Part shown: piece by piece, positions 36,201 to 45,100 of the stretch | How positions within the stretch are numbered: position 1 is the stretch's first letter | Layout: every line of letters starts with the position of its first letter | Assembly: GCA_942493075.1 (NCBI GenBank) | Contig: OW818681.1 | Span: 3,906,001-3,970,000 of the forward strand | Source of the DNA: JBBQYD01 sp942493075 | Lineage (GTDB): Bacteria; Verrucomicrobiota; Verrucomicrobiia; Limisphaerales; UBA8199 | DNA length: 64,000 nt | Reading direction: 5' to 3' | Position numbers and translations under genes: made by a program | The notes under the pieces: generated by a model | Told to the model about the DNA's origin: nothing | The model's database searches: none | The model's input: only the letters and a program-made list of their open reading frames with translations

Positions 36201-36439
36201 GCTCCTTCGAAAATGTCGAGCCGCAACTCGGCTTTGCGCTGGCTGGGGTCGAACCCATGACAGGCGAGGCATTTGTCAGAAAGGATGGGCCGGATATCGC
36301 GGTTGAATTGGACCGTTTGCGACCGAACCTGAAAAGCGAAAAGAAGACTGATTGTAAGGTTAAAGCAGAGCAAGGCCATCGGCTTGCCCGGGCTCCGTTT
36401 CACGCTGAGAACGTTGGTCTTCTGGGCGGCAATTGACAC
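33281..36439 (-). CDS. DUF1549/DUF1553 (PSCyt1-PSCyt2-PSD1) cytochrome c protein
   Basis: A 1052-residue exported protein, first gene of a four-gene cluster. An N-terminal hydrophobic segment (ALLCFNLTISLLFAFQVRS) is followed by a PSCyt1 heme site, CLACHGFDPSQRKAELRLD. The DUF1549 region includes NPIDRFILATLESKRLKPSPEAS and YGEHMARYWLDVARYGDTHG, with a second heme motif CAVCHDHKLDPITQKEFYQ. The C-terminal DUF1553/PSD1 domain contains PLTARVTVNRFWQQIFGVGLV and the closing YRDSGEALFRR...RTNTPLQALLTMND. The listed start is GTG; an internal ATG at 36379 leaves just the signal peptide and is also plausible. The biochemical role of this family is undetermined; a link to polysaccharide breakdown has been suggested from context in other genomes. 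Confidence 0.92.
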   Translation of the reverse strand: MSIAAQKTNVLSVKRSPGKPMALLCFNLTISLLFAFQVRSQTVQFNRDIRPILSDKCLACHGFDPSQRKAELRLDIFEGATAPKQGRQAVKPGDLAASEMWKRIGSKDPSVVMPPPDSHKQLTPEEINRVRLWILQGAAYQKHWAFEPPVRPELPKVAQGDWPQNPIDRFILATLESKRLKPSPEASRETLIRRVTLDLTGLPPTLQEVQEFLNDQSPNAYERLVDRLLESPRYGEHMARYWLDVARYGDTHGLHLDNERSLWPYRDWVVRAFNENLKFDQFTIWQLAGDLLPTPTRDQLIASGFNRCNVSTSEGGAIDEEFQVRYAIDRVETTSTAWMGLTMGCAVCHDHKLDPITQKEFYQVFSIFNNISEKAMDGNALLPPPSLALPSPSQEKQLADLDAELKRLNELARARAVALNYVDPASATNTTRIEPREVVWIEDDYPTGATPKVNGGNEPSAWVGQDVVPARSGARALKRSGKGLHQVFFTDAAESLVVSPGDVLLAHVYLDPKDPPKSIMLQFHTDDWKHRGNWGDEDAIPYGTKGTPGKLLMGPLPERGKWIRLEVEVSRLGLPAGTKISGFAFTMFDGTAYWDLAGQVIRRDPAEDTGLSLAAWLKAERQLGKKSTLSEDLQGLLSKPQTEVSDAESAKLKEHFLTRVYQGDIKELTQLRGEREGVQKKRASVEKEVVSTLISRELEKPRPAHILVRGEYDKKGEAVGPGVPSVLPPLPATEMTNRLTFANWLVSPAHPLTARVTVNRFWQQIFGVGLVKTAEDFGSKGEWPSHPELLDWMAVEFVQGGWDVKNFMRMLVTSAAYRPSSSSGRQSYELDPENRWLARGPRFRMDAEMVRDNALFAAGLLKLEMGGRGVRTYQPPGIWEAVAYTTSNTAKYSRDSGEALFRRSLYLFWKRTAPPPSMTTFDAPSREQCRARRERTNTPLQALLTMNDTQFFEAARHLATRMWREGGAGDRERLNHGFRLVTSRLPSDSEAAVLQETLAKLTQKLASDPAQAEQMLQVGESPVPDGIPPASLAAYTVIGNLLLNLDEVLTKN

Positions 36440-36599
36440 GGCAAAGGCTTAGTATGTGCATCAAGATACTTCCTGTTGGGCATTCGACAAGCTGAATTCC
36501 TTTATAAGCCTGTCTTTCGCAGAAAAAAGCGGCCGCCTGCAATCCCCGACTTTGCAATCGCCCCATCAAGGGCGCGATTAGAAGTGGGTGAGGCTCGTA

Positions 36600-36836
36600 A
36601 TTCTTATTCGGCGATTCAAGTTTTGCCGAGCGCGGTGCACGGGGGAATGTAGCCCCGAAGTGGGCGGCCGCAGGTAGCCCGGCACGGGAGTGCTGGGAAT
36701 ATCGGTCGAAATGAGTGGTAGAAGCCCCGCAGGGAGCCACTTTCAACCACACCCCCCATCAAACGGGTGTGGGTTCAAGCTGGAAAGCGGGGTCGTGCCC
36801 CGGCGAGAATGCCACTCCCTGCGGGGGATTGAAGGC
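36600..36836. repeat. Intergenic GC-rich repeat region
   Basis: The gap 36440-36836 holds repeat-like text and no convincing gene. Related units are GTAGCCCCGAAGTGGG and GAAGCCCCGCAGGGAG, a stem around AGCCCGGCACGGGAGTGCTGGG, and a pair of complementary CCCCGCAGGGAGTGGC-like segments at both ends of 36745-36830. It resembles the other palindromic intergenic regions of this window and is probably a dispersed repeat. Confidence 0.45.
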
Positions 36837-37688
36837 TCACCGCCAAATGGCCAGGATGCTGATGCCGGAAACGCCGAGCGTAATTCCCACCCAACCCGCT
36901 GCCTTGATCTGTTCTTTAAAAAGAGCGAGTGAGAGCAAGACTCCCAGTAAGATCGGGGCGGACAATGAGATCGGGAAAACCACTTGTGGCGAGAGCTGTT
37001 CAAGGGCTTTCAATGTGCAGAACACACCCGCATAGCTCGCTATCGCGGCGCCCGTCCCCCAGGTGAGAGCGGCAGCCTGGAACGACCTCCGTGCGGCCAC
37101 AAAAACAAGGAGAGTGAGTGAGCCACTAAGATAGGAAAGGAAAAGGTAAACGAGGTAGTCGATTTTTAGAAGGCTCGTCAGTGTCTGACCAATGCGGGGG
37201 GCACCGCTGAGCAGGAAAGCTCCCATGATGAGCAAGAACCAGCGGAACTCGGCTTTCTTTCCTTTTTCAAAGGAAGCACTGGATTGAGAGATCATGAAAA
37301 TCCCGGCAAAAATCAGAGCGATACCCAGAATGGTCGTGGACTTCAGTTCGGCATTCAGGAAAAGGACCGAGTAAACCACCGGAACCAGAAAGGAGGACCT
37401 GTAGATGGCGTTGGAAAACCCAAAGTGCCCTGCCCTGACAGCAGCATTGAAGGCAAGCACGGCGAACCCTCCACCCATGCCGGCGAGACAGGAGATAAGC
37501 AGAGCCTTGCCCGTGATCTGAATAGGCATTCTCGGCCACACGATGACAAGCCCGAGGACGGTGCTGACAGAGAACAACGACAATGCAAGGTCGAGTGGGC
37601 AAATTTTCCTAACGGTGGCTAGCTTCGCAATCACCGCGGTAGCAGTAATCGCGATCACAACAATCGATAAGTGCCCAAAGCCCATCAC
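36837..37688 (-). CDS. EamA/DMT-family transporter
   Basis: A 283-residue membrane protein with about 10 hydrophobic helices arranged as two EamA repeats, the drug/metabolite transporter architecture. Typical are a PVVYSVLFLNAELKSTTILGIALIFAG helix pair in the first half and FPISLSAPILLGVLLSLALFKEQIKAAGWVGITLGVSGI in the second. Substrate unknown. Translation begins at GTG 37688 or ATG 37685. Single gene; the ribosome binding site is not obvious. Confidence 0.85.
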   Translation of the reverse strand: MMGFGHLSIVVIAITATAVIAKLATVRKICPLDLALSLFSVSTVLGLVIVWPRMPIQITGKALLISCLAGMGGGFAVLAFNAAVRAGHFGFSNAIYRSSFLVPVVYSVLFLNAELKSTTILGIALIFAGIFMISQSSASFEKGKKAEFRWFLLIMGAFLLSGAPRIGQTLTSLLKIDYLVYLFLSYLSGSLTLLVFVAARRSFQAAALTWGTGAAIASYAGVFCTLKALEQLSPQVVFPISLSAPILLGVLLSLALFKEQIKAAGWVGITLGVSGISILAIWR

Positions 37689-37780
37689 AGTTTAAAAGCC
37701 GCTGGAAACTTGGCACAGATCGGTTGGCGACGCGAGTAATTGCAATCGATGCACGTCGCAGGAAGGTTAGTTACCCTCCG

Positions 37781-38767
37781 CTACTGCTTCAAGGCAGCGG
37801 TTAGAAAGATCAACGCACAGAGATATAGGCTGTAGGTCACCAGAAGTGCAACTCCTTCCTTTCGAGTCACCCGGCGATCGGTTACCAGCATCCATAACAA
37901 AAGGCCGAAAACAATAAGCATTGCCGGAAAGTTCACCATCTGGGTCATTCGTCGCATGGAGACCTCGGACATCATGGCGGCTGATCCCACGATAAAGGTA
38001 AGGTTTGCGATATTTGCACCCAGCACATTGCCCACCGCCAAATCGGCAGCCTGGGTTCTGGCCGACATAACGGCCGTGATCAGTTCGGGAAGCGAGGTGC
38101 CAATTGCGATGACTGTCAGACCGATGATGATGCTGGGAATCCCCAAGGCATCGGCTATATGGACGGCAGAATCGACGAGCCAACGGCTGCCCAAGACTAC
38201 GATCCCAGTGCCGAGCAGGAATTGCAGCATGCTTCCGATCTTGCTGTGAAACCAATTGACCCGGTGGGCTGCCGCATTCTCGATCACCCGTGCTTCCACA
38301 ACGGCCGATGGTTTCCTTTCGCGGGCGTGCTGAGCAAAATCGTAGATGAAATAGGTGATGCCGATGCCAATAAGCAGAAGCCCCTGCCCGCGTGACAGGC
38401 TTAGATCAAGAGACATTAAGAACAGAAGTATTCCGCAGCCGAACATAGCAAGGAGGGGGGTGCGTAGAGATCTCAAATTGACATCAACGCCCCGCAAAAC
38501 AGCGGTAATTCCGAGGATCAATCCGATATTGCAAATGCAGGAGCCCACCGCATTGCCTACGGCCAACCCCGATTCACCTCTGCCACCGGCCATCAACGAT
38601 ACAGCCAACTCAGGAGTCGTTGTCGCCAGACTCACCAAAGTCGAACCTATCACGACCCGTGGCATTCGCAGGTGCTCCGCGATGCGCACAGACGCCGAAA
38701 CCAGCAAATCGCCGCCCTTAACAAGCAGCGCCAAGCCTATGATAAGCCAAACGAACTGCACAGTCAT
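37781..38767 (-). CDS. Calcium/sodium antiporter (CaCA family, YrbG-like)
   Basis: A 328-residue inner-membrane exchanger with two inverted repeats of five helices. The alpha-1 motif reads GSTLVSLATTTPELAVSLMAG...GLAVGNAVGSCICNIGLILG and the alpha-2 motif GLTVIAIGTSLPELITAVMSA...DLAVGNVLGANIANLTFIVG, each with the conserved acidic and Ser/Thr residues for cation binding. A cytoplasmic loop (HARERKPSAVVEARVIENAA) separates the halves. It exports Ca2+ in exchange for Na+ (or K+/Na+) by family. ATG at 38767. Confidence 0.92.
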   Translation of the reverse strand: MTVQFVWLIIGLALLVKGGDLLVSASVRIAEHLRMPRVVIGSTLVSLATTTPELAVSLMAGGRGESGLAVGNAVGSCICNIGLILGITAVLRGVDVNLRSLRTPLLAMFGCGILLFLMSLDLSLSRGQGLLLIGIGITYFIYDFAQHARERKPSAVVEARVIENAAAHRVNWFHSKIGSMLQFLLGTGIVVLGSRWLVDSAVHIADALGIPSIIIGLTVIAIGTSLPELITAVMSARTQAADLAVGNVLGANIANLTFIVGSAAMMSEVSMRRMTQMVNFPAMLIVFGLLLWMLVTDRRVTRKEGVALLVTYSLYLCALIFLTAALKQ

Positions 38768-39050
38768 ACTGATGGTTAAAAAGGTAATCGCGGCGGCAGC
38801 ATGAGACGAAGCGCCACACCCACTTTATGGGATTCCGTGCGTATGTCACGATACTTTCCCGGAAAACACCCTCACTCCAGGACACATGGAATAGGCGTCA
38901 AGACGATTTACTCGGCCACGCTTTAAGGATTGAGCCTCCTTGCCATCATGGGTATCAATATTATTGGCAATGTTGGCTGAGCTCTTCAGATGCGCTAACC
39001 CATGTGCGGCTCGCGCGTCTGGCGGTCCACTGACACAGGCTCTAAAAACT
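38768..39050. other. Divergent intergenic region upstream of the GH92 gene
   Basis: About 280 bp between the exchanger and the GH92 gene on opposite strands. The frame of GH92 stays open upstream to 38940, but that stretch lacks coding character. I see no clear promoter or palindrome. Confidence 0.4.
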
Positions 39051-41822
39051 ATGATCTCAAGTCGATTCCTCTCGGCGGTCGTTGCACCGCTTTTTGTCGC
39101 CGCGTCTTCACTGGCTGCGCGGCCTCCGGTAGAAATGGCGCTACCAATGACTGGCACCGGTGGCCACGGTCACGCCTATCCCGGGGCCACTTTGCCGTTT
39201 GGCATGGTGCAACTCAGCCCTGATACTCCGCTGGAAGGCTGGGATGGAAGCTCAGGCTACCACTATTCCGATAATGCCATTCGCGGCTTCAGCCACACCC
39301 ACCTTTCTGGCACGGGCGTTGGTTGCCTGGGCGACATCCTCCTGACGCCTACCGTTGGAGAGATTCGCCTGGAAGCAGGCACCCCAGGAAACGGTTATGT
39401 CTCCCGTTTCTCGCACACGAATGAAACCGCTACGCCAGGATATTATCGCGTTTTCCTGGATGACCCGAAAGTTACCGCCGAGCTTACCGCAACGGAACGC
39501 TGCGGGTTTCATCGGTACACTTTCCCTGCGGCCCAGGATGCCCATTTCATTCTCGACCTGGTTCACGGGGTTGGCAATTCCCCGGTGGAAGCAACGCTGA
39601 ACATCGAGAGCGACCGCCGGATCAGCGGTTCACGAATCTCAAATGGCTGGGGTGGGCGTCGCGCCGCTTACTTTGTGATGGAATTCTCGAAGCCGTTTTC
39701 CGGGTTCGGGATTGAGCAGAACAAGGAACGGCTGGCAGAGGGAACGAAAGCCGGCAAGGGCCGCCAGATTAAAGCGTTCTTTAACTACACCACACGAGCG
39801 AACGAGCAGGTGCTTGTCAGAGTCGGCATCTCTGGAACCGGTGTGGAAGGCGCGCGCAAGAACCTGGAGAAGGAACTCGCAGGCGTCGGCTTCGACAGGG
39901 TTCGAAAAGACGCTGTCAGCAAATGGCGCGGATTGCTCGATGCTGTGAAGTTTGAGAGCTTCGATCCCCGCATCCGCTCCACCTTCTACGCCAATCTTTA
40001 CCTGTCATCGCAGGCCCCTATTGTTTTTAACGACGTGGACGGAACCTATCGTGGGATGGACCGCCAGAATCACAGCAACCCGGGTTTCCAGAATCACACG
40101 ATCTTTTCCCTGTGGGATACGTATCGGGCCGAGCATCCGTTGCTAGCCTTGCTGCAACCGGGACGCGTCAATGACATGGTGAACTCGATGATCGCCGAAT
40201 ATGAAGAGTCGGGGCTGCACACCACACCGATCTGGCCACTTTGGGGAAATGAAACCTGGTGCATGATTGGTTACCACTCGATCCCGGTGATTGTTGACGC
40301 CTATTTTAAAGGATTCCGCGGGTATGATGTTGAAAAGGCTTACCGGGCGATGCGCGATACGGCGATGCAGGATCGCAACGGACTCGATACCTACAAGAAG
40401 CTCGGCTACGTGGCATCCCAAAAAGGCGCGCAGGCAACTTCGAAGACGATCGAATACGCTTTTGACGACTGGTGTTTGGCCAAGATGGCGGAGGACCTCG
40501 GGCACAAGGAGGACGCCCAATTGTTCTACAAGCGTTGCTCCAACTACCGGAACCATTTTGATCGTTCCGTGGGATTCTTCCGCGGCCGGAAAGCTGATGG
40601 CTCCTGGCGAGTGCCTTTCGTTGAAAATGCCCATGTAGGCGATGAATACACTGAAGCCGATCCATGGCAATACGCGTTGGCCGTGCAGCACGATATTCCC
40701 GGCATGATTAATCTCTATGGTGGTGAAGAGGGTTTCCTGAAAAAGCTGGATGGACTCTTCAGTGCCGACTCAACAATCCAGAGTGATATTCCTGATATCA
40801 CCGGCCTGATCGGCCAGTACTCGCATGGCAATGAGCCCTGTCATCATGTGATCTACCTCTACAATTATGCGGGGGCTCCTTACAAAGCGCAGGCACGGCT
40901 CCGGGAAGTCATGTCCACTCTTTATGACGATTCTCCAACCGGCCAATGTGGTAACGTCGATTGCGGCCAGATGTCGGCCTGGTACATCTTTAGTGCGCTG
41001 GGTTTCTATCCCGTAAATCCCAATAGCGGCATTTACGCCATCGGCAGCCCGCTGGCGACAAAGGCCGAGATCAAGCTGGATAAAAAGCATTACGGTGGAC
41101 GTACGTTCAAAGTGGTAGCGCAGAACAACAGCAAGGAGAACATCTACATCCAATCCGCTTCCCTGAATGGAAAGCCTTTGTCCCGTCCCTGGATCAAGCA
41201 TGAGGAGATCCTGAATGGCGGCACCTTGCGTTTCGTCATGGGCTCGAAGCCAAACAAGGAATGGGGCCGCTCGGCTGAAACGCGCCCCCCGGCGACCATG
41301 CCAACTACATTCAAGTATGCGCCCCTGCCGGAACCCGCATCGGACAAGCCGGTTGTTTGGACCGTGCCCATCCGGGTGATCTGCGGCAGTGATGAGCCAG
41401 TGGGCAACTTCGTTCCTGATCTCACCATGCTGCATGGCGGCATAAACGGCGCCAACCACCGCATCGACACCAGCGTAGCCAACGCCGCACCGGAAGCGGT
41501 TTATCAGAATGAACGCTATGGACGGGATTTCACCCATAGCTTCCCCGTCCCTGCCGGAAAGTATCTGGTGCGCCTGCATTTCGCGGAGATCTTCGACAAT
41601 GCTGCTGGCATGCGCATTGCCAACATCCACATCAACGGCAAGCAGGTCCTGGAGAACCTGGATGTCTTCGCCGCCGCAGGCGGGCTTAACAAGGCTCTTG
41701 TAAAGGAGTTCCCTGGTATCACTCCCGATGCCAACGGCAAGATCAGCATCCGGACGAGTGCCGCACCCAAGAGTCCGGACCAAAACGCGAAAATCTGCGG
41801 TATCGAGATTCTGCCAGAATAG
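39051..41822 (+). CDS. GH92 alpha-mannosidase with C-terminal malectin domain
   Basis: A 923-residue exported glycosidase. ATG at 39051 is chosen because the product then starts with a signal peptide (MISSRFLSAVVAPLFVAASS). GH92 motifs are TGGHGHAYPGATLPFGMVQLSPDT, GFSHTHLSGTG, FSLWDTYRAEHPLL, YSHGNEPCHHVIYLYNYAG and CGNVDCGQMSAWYIFSALGFYPV. GH92 enzymes are Ca2+-dependent inverting exo-alpha-mannosidases acting on N-glycan-type mannans. In the last motif I recall an acidic residue (GN[DE]D) where Val stands here. Residues ~775-923 form a malectin-like carbohydrate-binding domain (VICGSDEPVGNF, FAEIFDNAAGMRIANIHING). No SusC/SusD pair or other glycosidase is nearby. A terminator-like hairpin follows. 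Confidence 0.92.
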   Translation: MISSRFLSAVVAPLFVAASSLAARPPVEMALPMTGTGGHGHAYPGATLPFGMVQLSPDTPLEGWDGSSGYHYSDNAIRGFSHTHLSGTGVGCLGDILLTPTVGEIRLEAGTPGNGYVSRFSHTNETATPGYYRVFLDDPKVTAELTATERCGFHRYTFPAAQDAHFILDLVHGVGNSPVEATLNIESDRRISGSRISNGWGGRRAAYFVMEFSKPFSGFGIEQNKERLAEGTKAGKGRQIKAFFNYTTRANEQVLVRVGISGTGVEGARKNLEKELAGVGFDRVRKDAVSKWRGLLDAVKFESFDPRIRSTFYANLYLSSQAPIVFNDVDGTYRGMDRQNHSNPGFQNHTIFSLWDTYRAEHPLLALLQPGRVNDMVNSMIAEYEESGLHTTPIWPLWGNETWCMIGYHSIPVIVDAYFKGFRGYDVEKAYRAMRDTAMQDRNGLDTYKKLGYVASQKGAQATSKTIEYAFDDWCLAKMAEDLGHKEDAQLFYKRCSNYRNHFDRSVGFFRGRKADGSWRVPFVENAHVGDEYTEADPWQYALAVQHDIPGMINLYGGEEGFLKKLDGLFSADSTIQSDIPDITGLIGQYSHGNEPCHHVIYLYNYAGAPYKAQARLREVMSTLYDDSPTGQCGNVDCGQMSAWYIFSALGFYPVNPNSGIYAIGSPLATKAEIKLDKKHYGGRTFKVVAQNNSKENIYIQSASLNGKPLSRPWIKHEEILNGGTLRFVMGSKPNKEWGRSAETRPPATMPTTFKYAPLPEPASDKPVVWTVPIRVICGSDEPVGNFVPDLTMLHGGINGANHRIDTSVANAAPEAVYQNERYGRDFTHSFPVPAGKYLVRLHFAEIFDNAAGMRIANIHINGKQVLENLDVFAAAGGLNKALVKEFPGITPDANGKISIRTSAAPKSPDQNAKICGIEILPE

Positions 41823-41837
41823 TTTGAGTATCAGCTC

Positions 41838-41868
41838 ACCTGCCACTCGGCCCAACCGGGTGGCAGGT
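41838..41868 (+). terminator. Terminator-like hairpin after GH92
   Basis: A 13-bp stem (ACCTGCCACTCGG / CCGGGTGGCAGGT, one G-T pair) around a CCCAA loop, 15 bp after the stop codon. No T-run follows, so termination may be inefficient. Confidence 0.55.
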
Positions 41869-42117
41869 AAGTCTCCTCCCCGTCCACTCCTCAATCCCGG
41901 GGCAGGCGCCCCTCCTCTATTGGCGCACCGGAGTTGTGACATAATTGGCCCCCGACGCGTGATCCATATTCTCTGATCCATATTCTCTTGTAAATCCCCA
42001 CCCCTGCCCTACCGTGTATCGCTAAGCGGCGAAGCCTGAGAAAACAGAAGCTGGACGTTTCCAGTTTGCAGGTTCTTGGGAAGAAATGGGAGCCGCTATC
42101 CAGTTGGGAGCCGGAGG

Positions 42118-45100
42118 ATGAAAAAAACAACGAGAACGCGGTTCGAGTTGGGAAGCCGGAAGCCCCGTCTGCCAACTACCCCACCTTCACGCACTGGCCC
42201 CTTCCCGGTGGTAGGAATTGGGGCCTCGGCTGGCGGTCTGGAAGCCTTCACCAACCTGCTCCAGAATCTACCAGGGGACACGGGAATGGGGTTCGTACTG
42301 GTCCAGCATCTCGATCCAAACCATGAGAGCTCTCTAGTGGACCTGTTGAGCCGTGTTACTCCGATGCCAGTTCACGAAGCCACAGATAAGCTCAAGCTGG
42401 AGGCAAACCACGTTTATGTCATTCCGCCTAATGCCAGGATCGCTTTAAAGGACGGATTTCTCCTGCTGTCGGCACGCAAAAAGCAGAATGGGGCAGCTCG
42501 ATCTATTGACTTCTTTCTTGAATCGCTCGCCGGGGATCGCCAGGAACTGGCAATCGGCGTCATTCTCTCTGGCACGGCATCGGATGGCACAGCGGGGTTG
42601 CAGGCCGTGAGGGCTGGGGGAGGCATCACATTCGCACAGGATGACTCAGCCAAGTTTGGCTCCATGCCGCAAAGTGCTATCGCTGCCGGTTGTGTGGATT
42701 TTGTCCTCTCTCCCCAGGATATCGGTCGCGAGCTGGCAAGAATCGCCAAGCACCCTTATACCTCTGCCAAGCCGTCACCCGCCCCCCGGTCCGGACGAGG
42801 CTCGGTTCCTGCGACACAAGAACCCCGCCATCAGCCGCATGCCGAGCCCGCACTTGAGAGGCTTCTACTGTTACTAAAAAAGCATTCGGGAGTCGATTTC
42901 TCCCTCTACAAGCAGACAACGATCCAGCGGCGAATCACCCGGCGTGTGGTGCTAAGCAAATCAGAGACTTTGGAGGCTTACGTGGATTCGGTGGCATCCA
43001 ATTCTGCCGAGCTGGACTCGCTTTACTCCGACCTGCTCATTAACGTAACTTCCTTTTTTCGGAATCCTGAGGTTTTCGCGGCCTTAAAGCGCAAGGTTTT
43101 CCCAGGATTCCTCAAAGCACCGCGTGATCAGCCGGTTCGCTTTTGGGTGCTGGGTTGTTCCACCGGTCAGGAAGCCTATTCGTTGGCAATTGCTTTTCAG
43201 GAGTCCTGCAAGACCCTAACTTCTCCCCCAAAGCTCCAGATCTTCGCCACTGATCTGAACGAAGCTACGCTTGAGAAAGCCCGCAGAGGTCTTTATCCCA
43301 AAACCCTGGTTCATGATGTCTCTCCTGAACGCATCAGGCGTTTTTTCGTCGAAGAAGAAGGCGGATTTCGCGTCAGCAAATCATTGCGTGACCTCTGCGT
43401 CTTCGCGCGGCAGAACCTGCTGAGCGATCCCCCCTTCTCGCACATGGATTTGATCAGTTGCCGCAATCTGCTCATTTACATTGAGCCGGCATCCCAGCAG
43501 AAAATAGTATCTACGTTCCATTATGCGCTTAACCATGAAGGTTGCCTGGTTCTCGGTGCTTCCGAGTCAATCGGCACCCACACCAACCTTTTTGAACCTG
43601 TCGATAAGAAATTGAAATTATTCCGTCGGAATCCCGGAAACTCCCCGGCATTACTCGCGCCCGCATTCCGCCGACCTCCAACGGATCGGAAGGAGCCGAG
43701 GCCGGCTGCCTCTGTTGGACTCGCCGCCCCTGCCATCGAACTCACGGCTCAGCGTGAGGCTGACCGGTTGAGCGTTGCCCGTTTTGCTCCCCCCGCAGTT
43801 CTGGTGGATGCCGGGTTCCAGATCCTTCAGTTCCGTGGAGTCACCGCGCCATACCTCCAGGCGCCCAGCGGAAGACCCACTAACGACCTGCTGAAGATGG
43901 CTCGACCTGAGCTCATGCTTCCCTTGCGGACAGCACTGAATAAGGCCCAAAAACAAGGCCGCCCAGTGCGCTCGGAGAACATTCGCGTTGACAATGAATC
44001 AACTTCGCCAATCACCCTGGAGATCCTTCCGCTCAATCATTTGAAGGACCTGTGCTATTTGATCTTTTTCGAGCAAACAACACCGGGGGGGACAGACAGG
44101 AAATCGACAGGCGTCTATCAGCAAGCACCAGAAGAACCAAAGAATACCAGTGGTGCGATGCTCCGTCGCCGAGTCGCCGAGCTAGGCGATGAGCTGACAT
44201 CAACCCGCGACTACCTGCAATCCCTGCAGGAGCAGCACGAAACGGCCATCGAAGAACTCCAGGCATCCAACGAGGAAGTCACCTCCTCAAATGAGGAGCT
44301 CCAGAGCATCAATGAAGAACTGGAAACCTCAAAAGAAGAATTGGAATCGACCAATGAGGAACTGACGACGGTGAATGAGGAGATGTCGAGCCGTAACCTG
44401 GAACTCAACCGGCTTAATAGCGACCTGAACAATCTCCACATCAGTATCAATACGCCCATTCTGCTCCTGGACGGTGATCTCAGAATCCGCCGGTTCACGG
44501 CACAAGCTGAAAGGCTTTTTAACCTCACCTCGACTGATATTGGCCGGCCTCTCGCCGGCATTCATCACAATCTGGTCTTTGATGACCTTGAGAGTTTCAC
44601 CGCGACCGTTATAACCACGGTTGCGCCGCGAGAATGCGAGGTGCAGGACAAGGAAGGGAAATGGTTCGCGCTGCGCGTTCGACCGTACCTGAGCCTGGAT
44701 AACAAGATCGATGGCGCGGTGCTCGTGTTAACTGACATAGATTCCTTCAAGCAGAACGAGAGGAAGATCAGACAGGCGCGAGACTACGCCAGTGCCATCG
44801 TCGAGGCAGTTCCTCCGTTGCTCATTCTAGATCCGCACTTGCGAGTGCAGACCGCTAATGGGCTCTTCTATGAAACCTTCCGAGCCAAGGAATTGGAGAC
44901 AGTGGGACAGCTCGTGTATGAACTCGGCAACGGCCAATGGAACATTCCCGCTTTACGCAGGCTTTTAGAGGAAATGCTGCCGAAAGAACGAACCATTCAC
45001 CAATACGAGGTCAGCCACAATTTCGAGGGTATTGGACAGCGCAGCATGCTCGTGGATGCCCGCCGCATTGACCACATGCAGATAATCATTCTTTCCTTCT

